Shown: in pieces, positions 23,668-34,721 of the stretch | How positions within the stretch are numbered: position 1 is the stretch's first letter | Layout of the letters: each line of letters opens with the position of its first letter | Assembly (NCBI GenBank): GCA_037783545.1 | Contig: JBBELK010000054.1 | Location: 124,001 to 188,000, forward strand | DNA: 64,000 nucleotides | Direction of reading: 5' to 3' | From: Henricia sp. BOLD:AAB3569 | Lineage: Eukaryota > Echinodermata > Asteroidea > Spinulosida > Echinasteridae | Translations under genes and position numbers: made by a program | The notes under the pieces: generated by a model | Told to the model about the DNA's origin: nothing | The model's database searches: none | The model's input: the letters and a program-made list of their open reading frames with translations, nothing else

Positions 23668-24235
23668 CTTTCATAAAGTGGATTGTTGTCATTTTGCCTC
23701 GAAATTAGAATCACACCCAACAATTTCCTCCTAGTTGTGTCCTACAGTGGTTTAAGATGTCCATGATTGGAAAATGATTGGAAAGAAATACTTACAACAC
23801 CGTTTTTGAAGCCAAAATTTGCTCTTACATTCAAAACGAACGACAGTTTCTCCTGTTACTGTTAAAATAATGGAAAATCATTCTGGGCACGAGAGGGCGC
23901 TGTTACGAATTAGTGGCTTAGGCTAAGGACCTTTATTGTCTGCCCATGGCAACAGCATAGCAACAGCCATAGCCACAGCCTATTAGCCACTAATTCGTAA
24001 CAGCGCCCTCTCGTGCCCAGAATGATTTTCCATTATTTCAACAGTAACAAAAGAAACTGTCGTTCGTTTTGAATGTAAGAGCAAATTTTGGCTTCAAAAA
24101 CGGTGTTGTAAGTATTTCTTTCCAATCATTTGCCAATCATGGACATCTCAAACCACTGTAGGACACAACTAGGAGGACATTTTTGGGTGTGATTCTAATT
24201 TCGAGGCAAAATGACAACAATCCACTTTATGAAAG
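23668..24235. mobile_element. Foldback MITE with arms of about 260 bp
   Basis: The left arm (tttcataaagtggattgttg...) is mirrored nearly perfectly by the right arm (...acaatccactttatgaaag). Matching inner blocks include 'aacagcgccctctcgtgccc' and its complement. The loop is about 60 bp near 23950. Confidence 0.85.
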
Positions 24236-24507
24236 AGGTACCTTCTGTCCCTACGGGAAATCCCGTAGGGACAGAATCATTCTGTCTATAGCTGTGCAGG
24301 CACAGAAAGTTGCCAGGCTGGCATGCTCATTATGTGGAACTCTGTTGACCTCTATAATGCATATGTATAAGCTTAGGTTAGAGGTCACACAGTGTCACAT
24401 ACCAACGTTCGACAAATGTCCCAAGACGATACTGGAGACTGGTGTGTATGGCGCCCTCTCTTGGCGATTGTCGGTGAGTGTTGGTTATCGCGCGGCGGTC
24501 AGTATAC

Positions 24508-24670
24508 AAATACCACATGGTTTGATGGGAGATAGTGAAAACTAACAACCCCGAGGTGTTGGATGATTGGCACTATCTCCCGAGGCGTAAGCCGAGGGAG
24601 ATAGTGCCAATCATCCAACACCGAGGGGTCGTTAGTTTTCACTATCTCCCATGAAAACCATGTGGTATTT
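24508..24670. repeat. Hairpin element of 163 bp
   Basis: 'aaataccacatggtttgatg' and the mirrored 'aaaaccatgtggtattt' enclose 'gggagatagtgaaaactaac' and its complement. The loop is near 24590. Confidence 0.8.
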
Positions 24671-26092
24671 GTTTTACTATACCTCAAAAATATTCATTAG
24701 GTAGCCACGGTATTTCACTGGTCCATTCCACCATGTGTTTTAATTTGATCGTGCAGTAGTTGGTTAAACTAAAACATTCTTTTCAATTTAAGGAGACACA
24801 GCAGAAAGTTCATGTCTAGTCATTTAATATTTTTGAAATTCAGACAAACACTGGAATTATGTTTTAAAAATTAAAGTTTTGCAACAACTTAAGGGTTTTA
24901 AATGGAACACCGTCAATTCTGTCATTGTCAAACTTGGTGCGAACTTCGGCGTAGAAAGTCATTTAATTACCTTTCTTCCAACTGTTCTACTTTATTTATG
25001 GTCATTCCCCTGCATTCAGTGTTTGTTGCAAGTATGCAAACTGCATTTTCTAAAGCTCGTTTTGATTCTTTGGCGTCTTTTTTGTCAACAATTTCATCAA
25101 GTTCTTCCTCTGTACGATCGCAAAGCGAGCACAGTACGTAAACGCCATTTTGATTTATACCTGAAATAGACTGGTACAATGAGCTCTTGCACTAATCTCC
25201 ACTGCACAAATAGTCTTGGCCCAAGACTACTCTAGTCGATATTGGTTTGTGTACGCGTTGGCCTTTCCCAGTAGTGGGCCCTCTTGCAGCACTAACTGGC
25301 CAACCCTTTGCTCACTAGAGTAGTCTTGGGAATTTCTCCCGGAAGTTCAGCATTGGGGGCGGTACCGTTTTATGTAAATAGCTGCAGAGGGTTTTATGAT
25401 GGCACACAAGGGACATGGCATACCACAGATATCTTTGCAAATATTTGCAATGTCGCAATTATCTTCATAAACAAATGTATTTTGCGATGTCATACGCCTT
25501 TGCAAACATGTTTGTAAATATATTCGCAAACATTTGCCAAGAAACTTATGCCACCGAAAATATTAGCAACGATAAAACGGTCATGTTCGATGATTATTGT
25601 AAACCGCCTTATATTTTTCAAACCATTCGAAGCGCGTGCACGCGGTGTATTTGGGTCACGCTCTGCGGTCGACGCGCTGTATTCGGGTCGCTCGCTGCAT
25701 TCCCACGCTCTGCTGTATTTGGGTCACTCGCTGATTGGTTCCCTAGGAAAGCCTAGGCAAAAACAAAGAAAAAGTTAAAACTTCCGGGAGAAGTTCCCAA
25801 GACTACTCTAGTGAGCAAAGACTGGTCCGTTAGTGCTGCAAGAGGGCGCACTATATGGCCAACGCGTACACAAACCAATATCGACTAGAGTAGTCTTGGG
25901 CCAAGACTACTGCACAAACGAAAAGTGAATGCGTTGTTGGTAAAAAGATCACAGTGTACTGGGACAAATCTAGGCCGTGTGATAGTACCCGTGTGTAAGT
26001 AAAAACTAACACACGGCTGAGTTGCTGAAATGGACCAATGAAATACCGCGGCTGCCTGATGAATATTTATGAGGTATAGTAATGACAAATAT
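24661..26092. mobile_element. 1.4-kb element with TIRs, carrying a nested MITE
   Basis: Left 'tactatacctcaaaaatatt...cggtatttcactggtccatt' is mirrored by right 'aatggaccaatgaaataccg...aatatttatgaggtatagta', giving TIRs of about 65 bp. Inside, a second TIR element occupies about 25203-25915. No transposase is recognisable. A short minus-strand frame (24967-25179) has coding-like composition but no identified family. Confidence 0.6.
25203..25915. mobile_element. MITE with 'tagtcttggcccaagacta' ends
   Basis: Arms of about 135 bp (25211-25347 and 25770-25910). The terminal 'tagtcttggcccaagacta' is itself a palindrome. Inner blocks such as 'ctcactagagtagtcttggg' and 'cccaagactactctagtgag' mirror one another. 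It is nested in the 24661-26092 element. Confidence 0.8.
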
Positions 26093-26245
26093 CACGCAGT
26101 ATCGTCTTGCACCAAGACTAACATGCATGCTGCGCTGCAGATATCGATATCGCGGTATCGAACACCGCGACGTGAATGAATATTTATGAGCTCGATTAAC
26201 CTTTGACCCCAGCGGGGAATTTGAGGTTAAGTTCTGGACTATATT

Positions 26246-26750
26246 GGGGGCGTTCGAGATGCTTACCTCGTGTAACACGGGGTTTACACCGGGGGAAGCC
26301 CCCAGAAGATGCAAAACGAACGACACAGGGTCTCGCTTTGAATTCTGGGAACACGTGGTCAAAGGTTGTCTTTATAAACGCCGTTATCGTTTGACCATGC
26401 CTTAGTGGACGCAGGATGAAAAACGAAGCCGGCGCCACGCAAAAATAGTAGCCCTAAACTTACGAAATAAACTTCGCCAATGCCCACAGACATCTACTGA
26501 TTCAGCAAAATGTATGTGTCATAAATAAGTGTTTTTCTTCGTACTCGCGTCGCGATTCCAAACTGTCTGCCATTTTTTACTACTCGCCGTTTCTAGGTGA
26601 CGTCATTACACGATGCTTTACACCACAGACCCGCCCGCGAGCTCGGGTAGTGGTGGCTGCCACCGGGGCAGACTCGTGTAACACGTGATGGCTAAAAGAA
26701 CGCTCCGGTGTAAGTTGGTGTTACCCGGGTGTAAGCATCTCGAACGCCCT
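26246..26750. mobile_element. TIR element with GGGCGTTCGAGATGCTTAC ends
   Basis: Perfect 19-bp inverted termini (GGGCGTTCGAGATGCTTAC, and its complement ending at 26749). 'atat' immediately flanks both sides, suggesting a short AT-type target duplication. Inner arms share 'cggtgtaa'-type repeats. Non-autonomous. Confidence 0.75.
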
Positions 26751-26828
26751 ATATGTGATGCGCTGTCCAAATCATATCGATATTCCGCCCTCTATAGTCG
26801 GCCGCGCTACGATCCAATATCGCTATAA

Positions 26829-27301
26829 TAGGCTGCGTTCGGGCGTGCAGTTCTCGTTACTCGGGAGTAATGCGTGCGCATTGCACTCGGGTCACATCAC
26901 GCGAACGGCAAGTCCGCAGTCCGCGTGCGCGAATGGCAATCAGTGAAGATGGACGTCTCTTGCCATCGCTGCACACAAAATGCCGTTTCATTGCTCACAA
27001 GAAACTGAGGAAATACAGGCCGTAAGTCGTGAGAACCTTCGATGCCGTCTAAAACAAACCTAAGTGAGTTATTGTTTCAGTTATTTAGTTGACACGTTGA
27101 GCAAATTCACCAAAAATCCCACCCATATTCCACCATCTTCGTACAAATCACATGACACTTGACAGGAGTACGAGCACACTCCCCATTTGTTGGGGAGTGG
27201 CGAGAGCATACTCTCACTGACCCGAGTGTCGTTATGCTTGCCGTTCACGCGCGCAGGAGTATAACTCGTGTTAACACGAGTACACGCCCGAACGCAGCCA
27301 T
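26829..27301. mobile_element. TIR element with 'ggctgcgttcgggcgtg' ends
   Basis: Left 'ggctgcgttcgggcgtgc' is mirrored by right 'acacgcccgaacgcagcc'. 'ctcgttactcgggagtaatg' and 'gagtataactcgtgttaaca' form inner, diverged repeats. TATA-like flanks are present. It begins only about 80 bp after the previous TIR element. Confidence 0.65.
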
Positions 27302-27638
27302 ATAGTCCAGAATCTGGACTACACACGTGGAGAGAGGAATTTACCAAAATTACACATTAAACCATTAAATACATCTAATTATGCCAGGAAAATTGTTCAG
27401 AAAAAAATTAGACTGTGCGAATGTTTTTTTACAACAGCAGTTTTTGGCCCACTTTTCAGCCCAAACTCTAAGCAAAATCTGAACAACAGCCGTCGGGCCT
27501 AAAAGTTTGACATTGGAAAATGAACGGATTCGTGACGTCATTTTACGGACGCGTCCGGCCGACGGCTGTTTCTTGTTATTCCACAACGTGGCGTTTTGGA
27601 ACAACATGTTGACAATTGACTCCAGTGTTGACGTTTTT

Positions 27639-27838
27639 CCGATGGAGATAGCGATGTTTGTTGTTGCTCATCGCATTCATTTCATGACGACAGCGATGAA
27701 GAATCATCCAGTGAATTTCCTACGGTTGAACCGTATCAGTTTGAGCCAGAAATAACCATGTTAACCAAGGAAGAAATCCGAGAACAACGCGAGTCCGGTG
27801 TTCGAATCGACGACCGAAATCGACAACAGGAAACTGGA
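27639..27838 (+). CDS. Possible orphan exon, acidic Ser-rich
   Basis: One frame reads SDGDSDVCCCSSHSFHDDSD, then EESSSEFPTVEPYQFEPEIT and MLTKEEIREQRESGVRIDDR, and reaches a possible donor (aactggaacg|gtactg). The 'EPYxFEPE' wording followed by a charged helix recalls the N-termini of P2X7-cytosolic-domain-like proteins common in marine invertebrates, but the Cys-rich core is not here. No start codon is obvious upstream of the acidic stretch. A decayed gene fragment or a captured exon is possible. Confidence 0.3.
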
Positions 27839-28854
27839 ACGGTACTGCCTCGGCTTTCTCTTTCTTTCTCAACTTTTTCTCAACCCTTTTTCGTCAATAA
27901 TTATTTTGTCCTTGGACGTTTTCATGGTAAATGTACCATGTTTGTTTAAGCCGATTGCCTAAATTTTTAGACTATGTAAATGTGGAAATTATATTCATCG
28001 TAAAACTTACCATGAACGTACGTTGTTGAGACGAAAACCAAACCCTAAAATATCCGTTTGATGGAAAAACTTAGACCTGTTCTTTCCTCTTCATTTGATA
28101 CTTGTGTATGTTAAATTTAATCCCAACACTAGAACATTTATCCAGCAGTGTTTTGGGGGCGTCTTGTGATGTGACTGTGTCAATAATGCAATGTAACAAG
28201 TTTACGAGAATGTTCAGCGCGCACTCGCTGAAACCATACCGGCTGGCGGGCCGTTCGTTCGGCGTGTACTTCACAAAGCACTTGATCACGCACGCACGCG
28301 GGCGAGCATACCGACCATAGCGGTGGGATCAAGACCAAACACAGGTTTCTTCTTACACAATGTGTGCGACATCAGACTATTGTATTGGCGCGCGGAGTGA
28401 TATCGTGCGCGAGCCTTTCTTGGCTAAAAACGTCTCCGTAAAATGACATCACGAATTTGGCCAAATCTGTTTGCTGCCCGCAGCGGCGGGATTTCGACAG
28501 TTTCCAGAAAAGAGGAAAATCATGGGTTGGAAATAAGCCTACATTTTCACTTTTTGTATTAATATAAAATGTAAAACGAGATAAGAAATCGATAATTAAT
28601 ATATCAAAGAATAGAAACATGCAAAAATAATTATAATTCCTCTCTCCACGGCATAACACCTTTAACAGAAAAGCGTGTGGCTCTATTCTCTCCCGATCTG
28701 GAAGACAAGCAAGTGACCTGTGACCTTTTGACCCCATGTAAAAGCGCCCCATAGGGTTGCACACAAGTAAATAGTGCTCCCATAGGAACCAATGCTAAAT
28801 GCCCCATTTTTAAAAATCATTTAAAAATACGGCTAAACTATAGAATGCAGGGCC

Positions 28855-29405
28855 CACTATACCTCAATTTCCACGTCTCCGGAGACGTGGTCACGGACTT
28901 GCACGTTCATTGCGCCCTCTTTAAAATGAACTGTGGATATAATTGCGCCCTCCTAGCTTTATAATGAACTGTGAAAAAGCAGGCGCTCGGAAATGCTCCC
29001 CTAACATTCATATATGGCGCCCTCTTTAAAATGAACTGTGGATATATTTGCGCCCTCTATATTGCGCCCCTCTTTACAATGAACTGTGAACAAGCAGGCG
29101 CTCGAAAATGCTCCCCTAACCTTAAACCGTCGCCGGAGACGGAGTCACGGACTTGCACTAGACTGATTTCCGTCCACATATTCCACACAGGAAACCTCTT
29201 TACAATGACATTCATATATGGCGCCCTCTTTAAAATGAGAAAAAACAGGCGCTCGGAAATGCTCCCCTAACCTTAAACCGTCGCCGGAGACGAAGTCACG
29301 GACTTGCACTAGACTGGTTCCCGTCCACATATTCCACACAGGAAACTTCTTTCCAATGAACTGTGAAAAATCAGGCGCTCTGAAATGCTCCCCTAACCTT
29401 CGGTA
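28855..29405. repeat. Complex tandem repeat with 'gcgccctctttaaaatga' blocks
   Basis: Imperfect tandem modules contain 'cgccggagacg.agtcacgga', 'tccgtccacatattccacac', 'gcgccctctttaaaatga' and 'aggcgctcggaaatgctccc'. About four partial to full modules of 110-130 bp are present, with different modules deleted. Confidence 0.75.
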
Positions 29406-29619
29406 ATTGGTCGTCTTTGCGCGTGCGCCCGTCCACAACTTCAGAAAGAACTAATTTTGTTTTTAAATTATATTTTTCAAGCCACATGGTATAGATTTCA
29501 TGAATTCGGAACTCTTTCTTTCTTTACTATTAACTTAAGAAGGAACAAACTATTAGTTTTCTTTTTTTTCAGTTTTCTGTTTTTTTTTCAACGGTTATTA
29601 TTTCTTATAATTATATACC

Positions 29620-29720
29620 AATGAACTACGTAGCTCTATAGCAAAGGCATGGAGCTGCGTGTTTCGTGGCACGAATTTCGTATTTCATTGCTGACGATCC
29701 TGTGCCTTTAAATGCCCATT
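29620..29720 (+). repeat. Half-copy of the 'aaaggcaca' MITE family
   Basis: 'gcaaaggcatggagctgcgt' followed by 'ttcgtggcacgaatttcg' and 'attgctgacgatcctgtgcc' corresponds to the right half of the element at 39752-39900. Another half-copy lies at 37727-37838. Confidence 0.6.
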
Positions 29721-29914
29721 GCACTCTCACTCGAAAGCGTTAATAAGCAAAATTTTGAAAGTGACAGATACAACGAATAATCCCCTAAGCTTGCGCTTCA
29801 AAATATGATGCTCGGGGATATTTATAGGGCGCTACAATTACATAACACAATAGGATAATGGCTTTGCATTACTTTTTAAAGATTTTGCAAGTGTGGTTAA
29901 GAGCAGGTCCCCCA

Positions 29915-30000
29915 ACTCGGGGGGCGGGGGAGTTTCGAACTCGCAACCCAAATCATCCACCTAATATTGCGTGTCAATAACCACTCGGCCACTGTACCAC
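29915..30000 (-). repeat. tRNA-like sequence (SINE head or tRNA relic)
   Basis: On the minus strand, 'gtggtacagtggccgagtgg' (A box TGGCCGAGTGG) and 'gagttcgaaactcc' (B box and T-loop) have the spacing of a Leu/Ser-type tRNA with an extra arm. The acceptor stem is not clearly closed, so a tRNA-derived repeat is preferred. Confidence 0.5.
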
Positions 30001-30408
30001 AACTGCGTATTGTTTAATTATCGATTGATGTCCAATTATCCGGACAACCATCCCCGCTCAAACTGGTCACTTGTGCCGGCTAATCTCTTAGGAAACACAC
30101 CCCGTCTGAAAGATTATCTCTCTTTTATCCTTCCCGCCGTTAACACAGACATACATCACACATACAGCGTCCTTCAATTTAAGTGGGTAAACAACTGTTC
30201 AACTTTTCATCATTGACCTCTTTATTCATGGAACATTGGGTTACTAGCTACGTTGTAAATAAAGGACACACGCATATATGTATTGCGGGTTATCTTTCTT
30301 TGGCTATTTCGTTTTTGATTCGTGTTCGCTCAGGTGTTCTCCCAATTACTATATTTTGCTGTATCAATTTCACGATTTTTTCTACAAACTCAACTTCGGT
30401 GTTTCACT

Positions 30409-31470
30409 ATGTACCGTATAAAAGTTAACGTCGGTGTCCAAGTTGGGGCCAGTGCAGCTACTGCCTGGCGAACAACAGCAACGCAAGTTGAAAAATGTAG
30501 AAACACGTATCAACGACATATACAGGCGGCGGTCTCCAACGTGGATGCCCCGGGCGAGTCATTCACGACATATGAGGATTTGTTAGAAAATGTTCTCTGG
30601 AGCAGGGAGGGAACTCTACAATGGTGCCGCGACAACAAACTCATTGCTTCTTCATTAGAGTGTCCTCAGTGTCAATCCAACATGCAGTTGCAGGCGACGG
30701 AAGACAGGCATGATGGTCACAGATGGGAGTGTAAAAGACGAACCAACGGAAAACGCCACCGAGTGACAAAATCTATAAGAGCCGGTTCCTGGTTCGCCAA
30801 CAGCAACCTGTCAATCGCCGAAACTATCAAGTTCACATATCTGTGGTCCATTAACTTGGACCAACAACAGATAAAGCAACAACTTCGTCTAAGTTCAAAC
30901 ACAGCTGTTGATTGGGACATGTTCTGCAGAGAGGCATGTGACGTCATTGTCTCTACAAAAAGTGAAAAGCTGGGAGGTCCAGCCAAACGTGTTCAAATCG
31001 ATGAATCAAAAATCGGAAAACGTAAATATCACAGAGGCCATCGCGTGGAAGGACAATGGGTCTTTGGAGGCATTGAAGAAGATTCCCGAAAATGTTTTAT
31101 TGTCTGTGTAGATAGACGCGATGAAAACACATTGATTCCACTTATTCAACAATGGATCGCTCCTGGTACAACTATAATTTCAGACTGTTGGAAGTCGTAC
31201 TCGTCATTGCCAAGTTTGGGTTACGAGCACTCGACTGTTAATCACTCCAAGGAGTTCATCAACAGAGAAGGAAGCCACACGAACAAGATTGAAGGTCATT
31301 GGCGCCAAATGAAAGCCAGTCTTCCCACTCACGGGAGGAAAAAGGAACATTACGACTCGTATCTGGCTGAGTTCCTCTACAGATATATGAACCACGACAA
31401 CGACATATTCAACACCTTCATCAGGGACATCGCATCCATTTATGACCCCGCCACCATAACTCAACAGTAA
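30409..31470 (+). CDS. Merlin (IS1595/ISXO2-like) DDE transposase
   Basis: An intact frame of 353 codons from ATG 30409. An N-terminal zinc ribbon (CPQCQSNM...WECKRR, about 30661-30735) is followed by a helical DNA-binding stretch (AETIKFTYLWSINLDQQQIK). The DDE catalytic core comes next: D in VQIDESKIGKRKYHRG (about 30998), D in TTIISDCWKSYSSL (about 31180) and E in TNKIEGHWRQMKASL (about 31288). This order and wording are those of the bacterial IS1016/IS1595 family and its eukaryotic relative Merlin. It would cut and paste its element in the nucleus. No stops or frameshifts, so it may be recently active. Element TIRs were not identified. Confidence 0.9.
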   Translation: MYRIKVNVGVQVGASAATAWRTTATQVEKCRNTYQRHIQAAVSNVDAPGESFTTYEDLLENVLWSREGTLQWCRDNKLIASSLECPQCQSNMQLQATEDRHDGHRWECKRRTNGKRHRVTKSIRAGSWFANSNLSIAETIKFTYLWSINLDQQQIKQQLRLSSNTAVDWDMFCREACDVIVSTKSEKLGGPAKRVQIDESKIGKRKYHRGHRVEGQWVFGGIEEDSRKCFIVCVDRRDENTLIPLIQQWIAPGTTIISDCWKSYSSLPSLGYEHSTVNHSKEFINREGSHTNKIEGHWRQMKASLPTHGRKKEHYDSYLAEFLYRYMNHDNDIFNTFIRDIASIYDPATITQQ

Positions 31471-31561
31471 CAACGCGTGCGCCCATAATTCAACAGTAAC
31501 AGCGCGTGCGCAAACCGGTTTCTGTTATTTATGTCAATTGTCAATACTCGACAAAAATATT

Positions 31562-33223
31562 AACAGCTTGTGTGTGTTTATAATACTTCAATAATGTAAC
31601 GTTGTACCCTTTGGGGCACACCCTCGCCCATGGGCTCTACAATAACATAACAAGGCAGGTTGTGAACTCCACCGCACATTAATAATAACAAATATAATAC
31701 AAAACAATTATAATAACCGGCAATCGGTGTTTGTCCCCTGTTCGATCATGGGGTATACCTTCGTCCCCCTGGTTTCTTTGGCATCGGTCACTGTCTATTT
31801 TTTGAAACACCAATATAGCAGACTATATGAGTGCACTTACATAATACTTGGCAATCGGTTTGATTTTTATTTCATCGTTTACAAACAATACAAAAATAAA
31901 CCTACATCTAGTATTAATGCAACATTATTATTCGTTTGGGTACTGTTTTTTGCTCTTTTAAAAACGTTCTCTAAGCATGGGAACAGCTTTATCATGAAAA
32001 CACAAAGGGTGCCGCTTTCAAAAGACATATCGACGTTTCCAACAACTTGAATGAAGTGATACCAATGTCATTTTCACACTTCAATGCGCCGGCGAACTGA
32101 CGCCAAGGATTAATTAGGTGCATCTGGATCACAAAGCCATCGTCTTGGCGCCTTTCATTGGATGTGCCATGGACACAACAAACTTACTTTCCGAAGTTTA
32201 TGGGATAGCTATTTGCGTGTTAGTCACGTGTTCGCATTATTCTAATCAAATATGTATGCAGATGCCACAGCTTTTTCTTTTCAGTGTTTGCAGTGGTTCT
32301 AAAAAAAATTAACAGCTTGTGAGTGTTTAGAATACTTAAATAATGTAACGTTGTACCCATTGGGGCACACCCTCGCCCAGTTTATGGGATAGCTATTTGC
32401 GTGTTATTCACGTTTCGCATTATTCGAATAAAATATGTATGCAGATGCCACAGCTTTGTTTTTTCAGTGTTTGCAGTGGTTCTAAAAACAAATAACAGCT
32501 TGTGTGTGTTTATAATACTTCAATAATGTAACGTTGTACCCATTGGGGCACACCCTCGCCCATGGGCTCTACAATAACATAACAAGGCAGGTTGTCAACT
32601 CCACCGCCCATTCATAATAACTAATATAATACACAAAAATTATAACCGGCAATCGGTGTTTGTCCCCTGTTCAATGGGGTGTACCTTCGTCCCGCTGGTT
32701 TCTTTGGCATCGGTCACTGTCTATTTTTTGAAACACCAATATAGCAGACTATGAGTGCACTTACATAATACTTGGCAATCGGTTTGATTTTTATTTCATC
32801 GTTTCCAAACAATACAAAAATAAACCTACATCTAGTATTAATGTAACATTATTATTCGTTTGGGTAATGTTTTTTGCTCTTTTAAAAACGTTCTCTAAGC
32901 ATGGGAACAGCTTTATCATGAAAACACAAAGGGTGCCGCTTTCAAAAGACATATCGACGTTTCCAACAACTTGAATGAAGTGATACCAATGTCACTTTCA
33001 CACTTCAATGCGCCGGCGAACTGACGCCAAGGATTAATTAGGTGCATCTGGATCACAAAGCCATCGTCTTGGCGCCTTTCATTGGATGTGCCATGGACAC
33101 AACAAACTTACTTTCCGAAGTTTATGGGATAGCTATTTGCGTGTTAGTCACGTGTTCGCATTATTCTAATCAAATATGTATGCAGATGCCACAGCTTTTT
33201 TTTTTCAGTGTTCGCAGTGGTTC
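31562..33223 (+). repeat. 750-bp tandem repeat, three units, middle one deleted
   Basis: Units start at 31562, 32311 and 32493 with 'aacagcttgtg.gtgtttata' and end with 'cagtgtttgcagtggttct'. Units 1 and 3 are about 750 and 731 bp and nearly identical. The middle unit is only about 180 bp: it jumps from 'caccctcgccca' to 'gtttatgggatagc', losing about 570 bp. No coding function is seen in the unit. It sits exactly between the transposase and the P-loop gene. Confidence 0.85.
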
Positions 33224-33332
33224 TTAACACAAGACACCTCTTTGCTCCTTCGCGCGTTAACAAGTTGTCGTTCGACTGTACAATCATCAGCTAAGTAATT
33301 GTTTTGCTACTTTGTGTAATTTCGCCTTAGCT

Positions 33333-33800
33333 ATGGCCCAAGCTAAGTTAGCGAGACAACGCGACGAAACATGGTGCTCTCTACACCGACGGTTGACGGC
33401 GATCGAGTTCGACATGTCCAAGATATTTCCGGATAACGTTGCTGACTACATCGAAAATAAGGCTGCTAGCATTAGCACCTGCTGTGGGTACGTTGTGGCA
33501 GCACTCATCACCACAGTTTCCTTTGTCGTCTCGCTGAAATCATTCGTTAAACTTCCCAACGGACACGGACAAAAGCCAAATTTGTTTCAACTCATCGTCG
33601 GACCTCCCTCAACCGGTAAAAGTCAGGCCATCAGAGACATTGCCACGGACCCCATCAACAACCTCTGTCGACAAAAGGACATCCCTAACCCATTGATACA
33701 CAAAGCAACTCCGTCAGGATTAAGTAAAAAAACTAGCAGAAAACAAGAGTGGATACCTCGTAAGCGCGGAACTGTCAGATTCACTAACAAGAATTGTTAA
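33333..33800 (+). pseudogene. DUF3987-like P-loop ATPase, 5' part, frameshifted
   Basis: From ATG 33333 the frame encodes a charged N-terminus (MAQAKLARQRDETWCSLHRR), a hydrophobic segment (STCCGYVVAALITTVSFVV), and a Walker A P-loop VGPPSTGKSQAIRDIA (about 33598-33645). ATPSGLSKK follows. Beyond a run of seven A (33724-33730) similarity continues only in another frame (about to 33810), so the annotated frame ends in 22 unrelated residues. The arrangement resembles DUF3987 primase/helicase-type ATPases. One extra A (mutation or base-calling error) breaks it, and an insertion follows at 33821. The continuation is at 34722-34937. Confidence 0.6.
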
Positions 33801-33820
33801 GCCTGATGACAACCGAAGCA

Positions 33821-34721
33821 GGTCGTTTCGTACCCTGGTCGTTTCGTACCCAAGTCGTTTCGTACCCTGGTCGTTTCGTGATGCACAAAGGAGATTAAGC
33901 CAGTCATGCAAACCCGCTCCTGTTAGTCACCGACGCGCGGCATCATCATAGAGATGTACGTATCAAGTTCCCAGGGATTAAGATTGCGTCCTACAGTACT
34001 GGCTGTCTGTTTCACTGTCAATCATTCGAATCATTCTGATGAAGTCTCGACCAATGCGGTGGCGCGCATTCACGCACAGTAGCTACCGAATGTGGGCCCT
34101 CTAGCGGCGAAATTGTTTTTTTAAATTACTGCCAAAACAATGCCAAACTGAACACATTGAAAAGCATTAAAAAATTTCAAAACTAGTGATTTTAATTTTA
34201 TTACTCACAACAGTTTTTTGAATTGAAATCAAAACTTGATAATTATAAAAGAGTGAAAACATTAACGGTAGATTCAGGAATTGAACATTTTAAAAACTCT
34301 TGAATTGCACTTTATGACAGTTTTTAATTAAAGTCAAAACTTGATAATTATAAAAAGTACAATTTAAAAAAAAACCAGCAACCAAAGAAAATCACGCTAC
34401 AATATTAAAGACAAACAATGTCGATCATAACCCAAGCTCAAAAGACCCACAAACCGCAGGGTGAGCTCCAAACAGTAAGCTCCAAGAAGAAAAAAAAACA
34501 TGCAGTGGCAGGTTAAAAAATCAGACAAAACAAACCGCAGCGCCGTCAACACCGTCCCGTGAACCACCAAGAGTGATTGACAGTAGCATTGTTGTTCAAT
34601 AGAAAAGGATTTGGAACCCTTTGTCACGTGTGCAATGAATCCTGGGTGCGAAACGACCTGGGTACGAAACGACCTGGGTACGAAACGACTGGGTACGAAA
34701 CAACTTGGGTACGAAACGACC
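33821..34721. mobile_element. Iteron-ended foldback element inside the ATPase gene
   Basis: The left end has about four tandem copies of the 16-bp iteron 'ggtcgtttcgtaccct'. The right end has five inverted copies (gggtacgaaacgacct). The 780-bp interior is AT-rich with no transposase. Both ends lie within one coding sequence that resumes on the far side, so this is an insertion. No clear target-site duplication. Confidence 0.8.

Noticed and set aside
29915..30000. Functional tRNA genes at this site and at 14513-14610, 57340-57415 and 57535-57605
   Set aside because: A- and B-box matches are present, but acceptor stems do not close cleanly and several have SINE bodies and tails.
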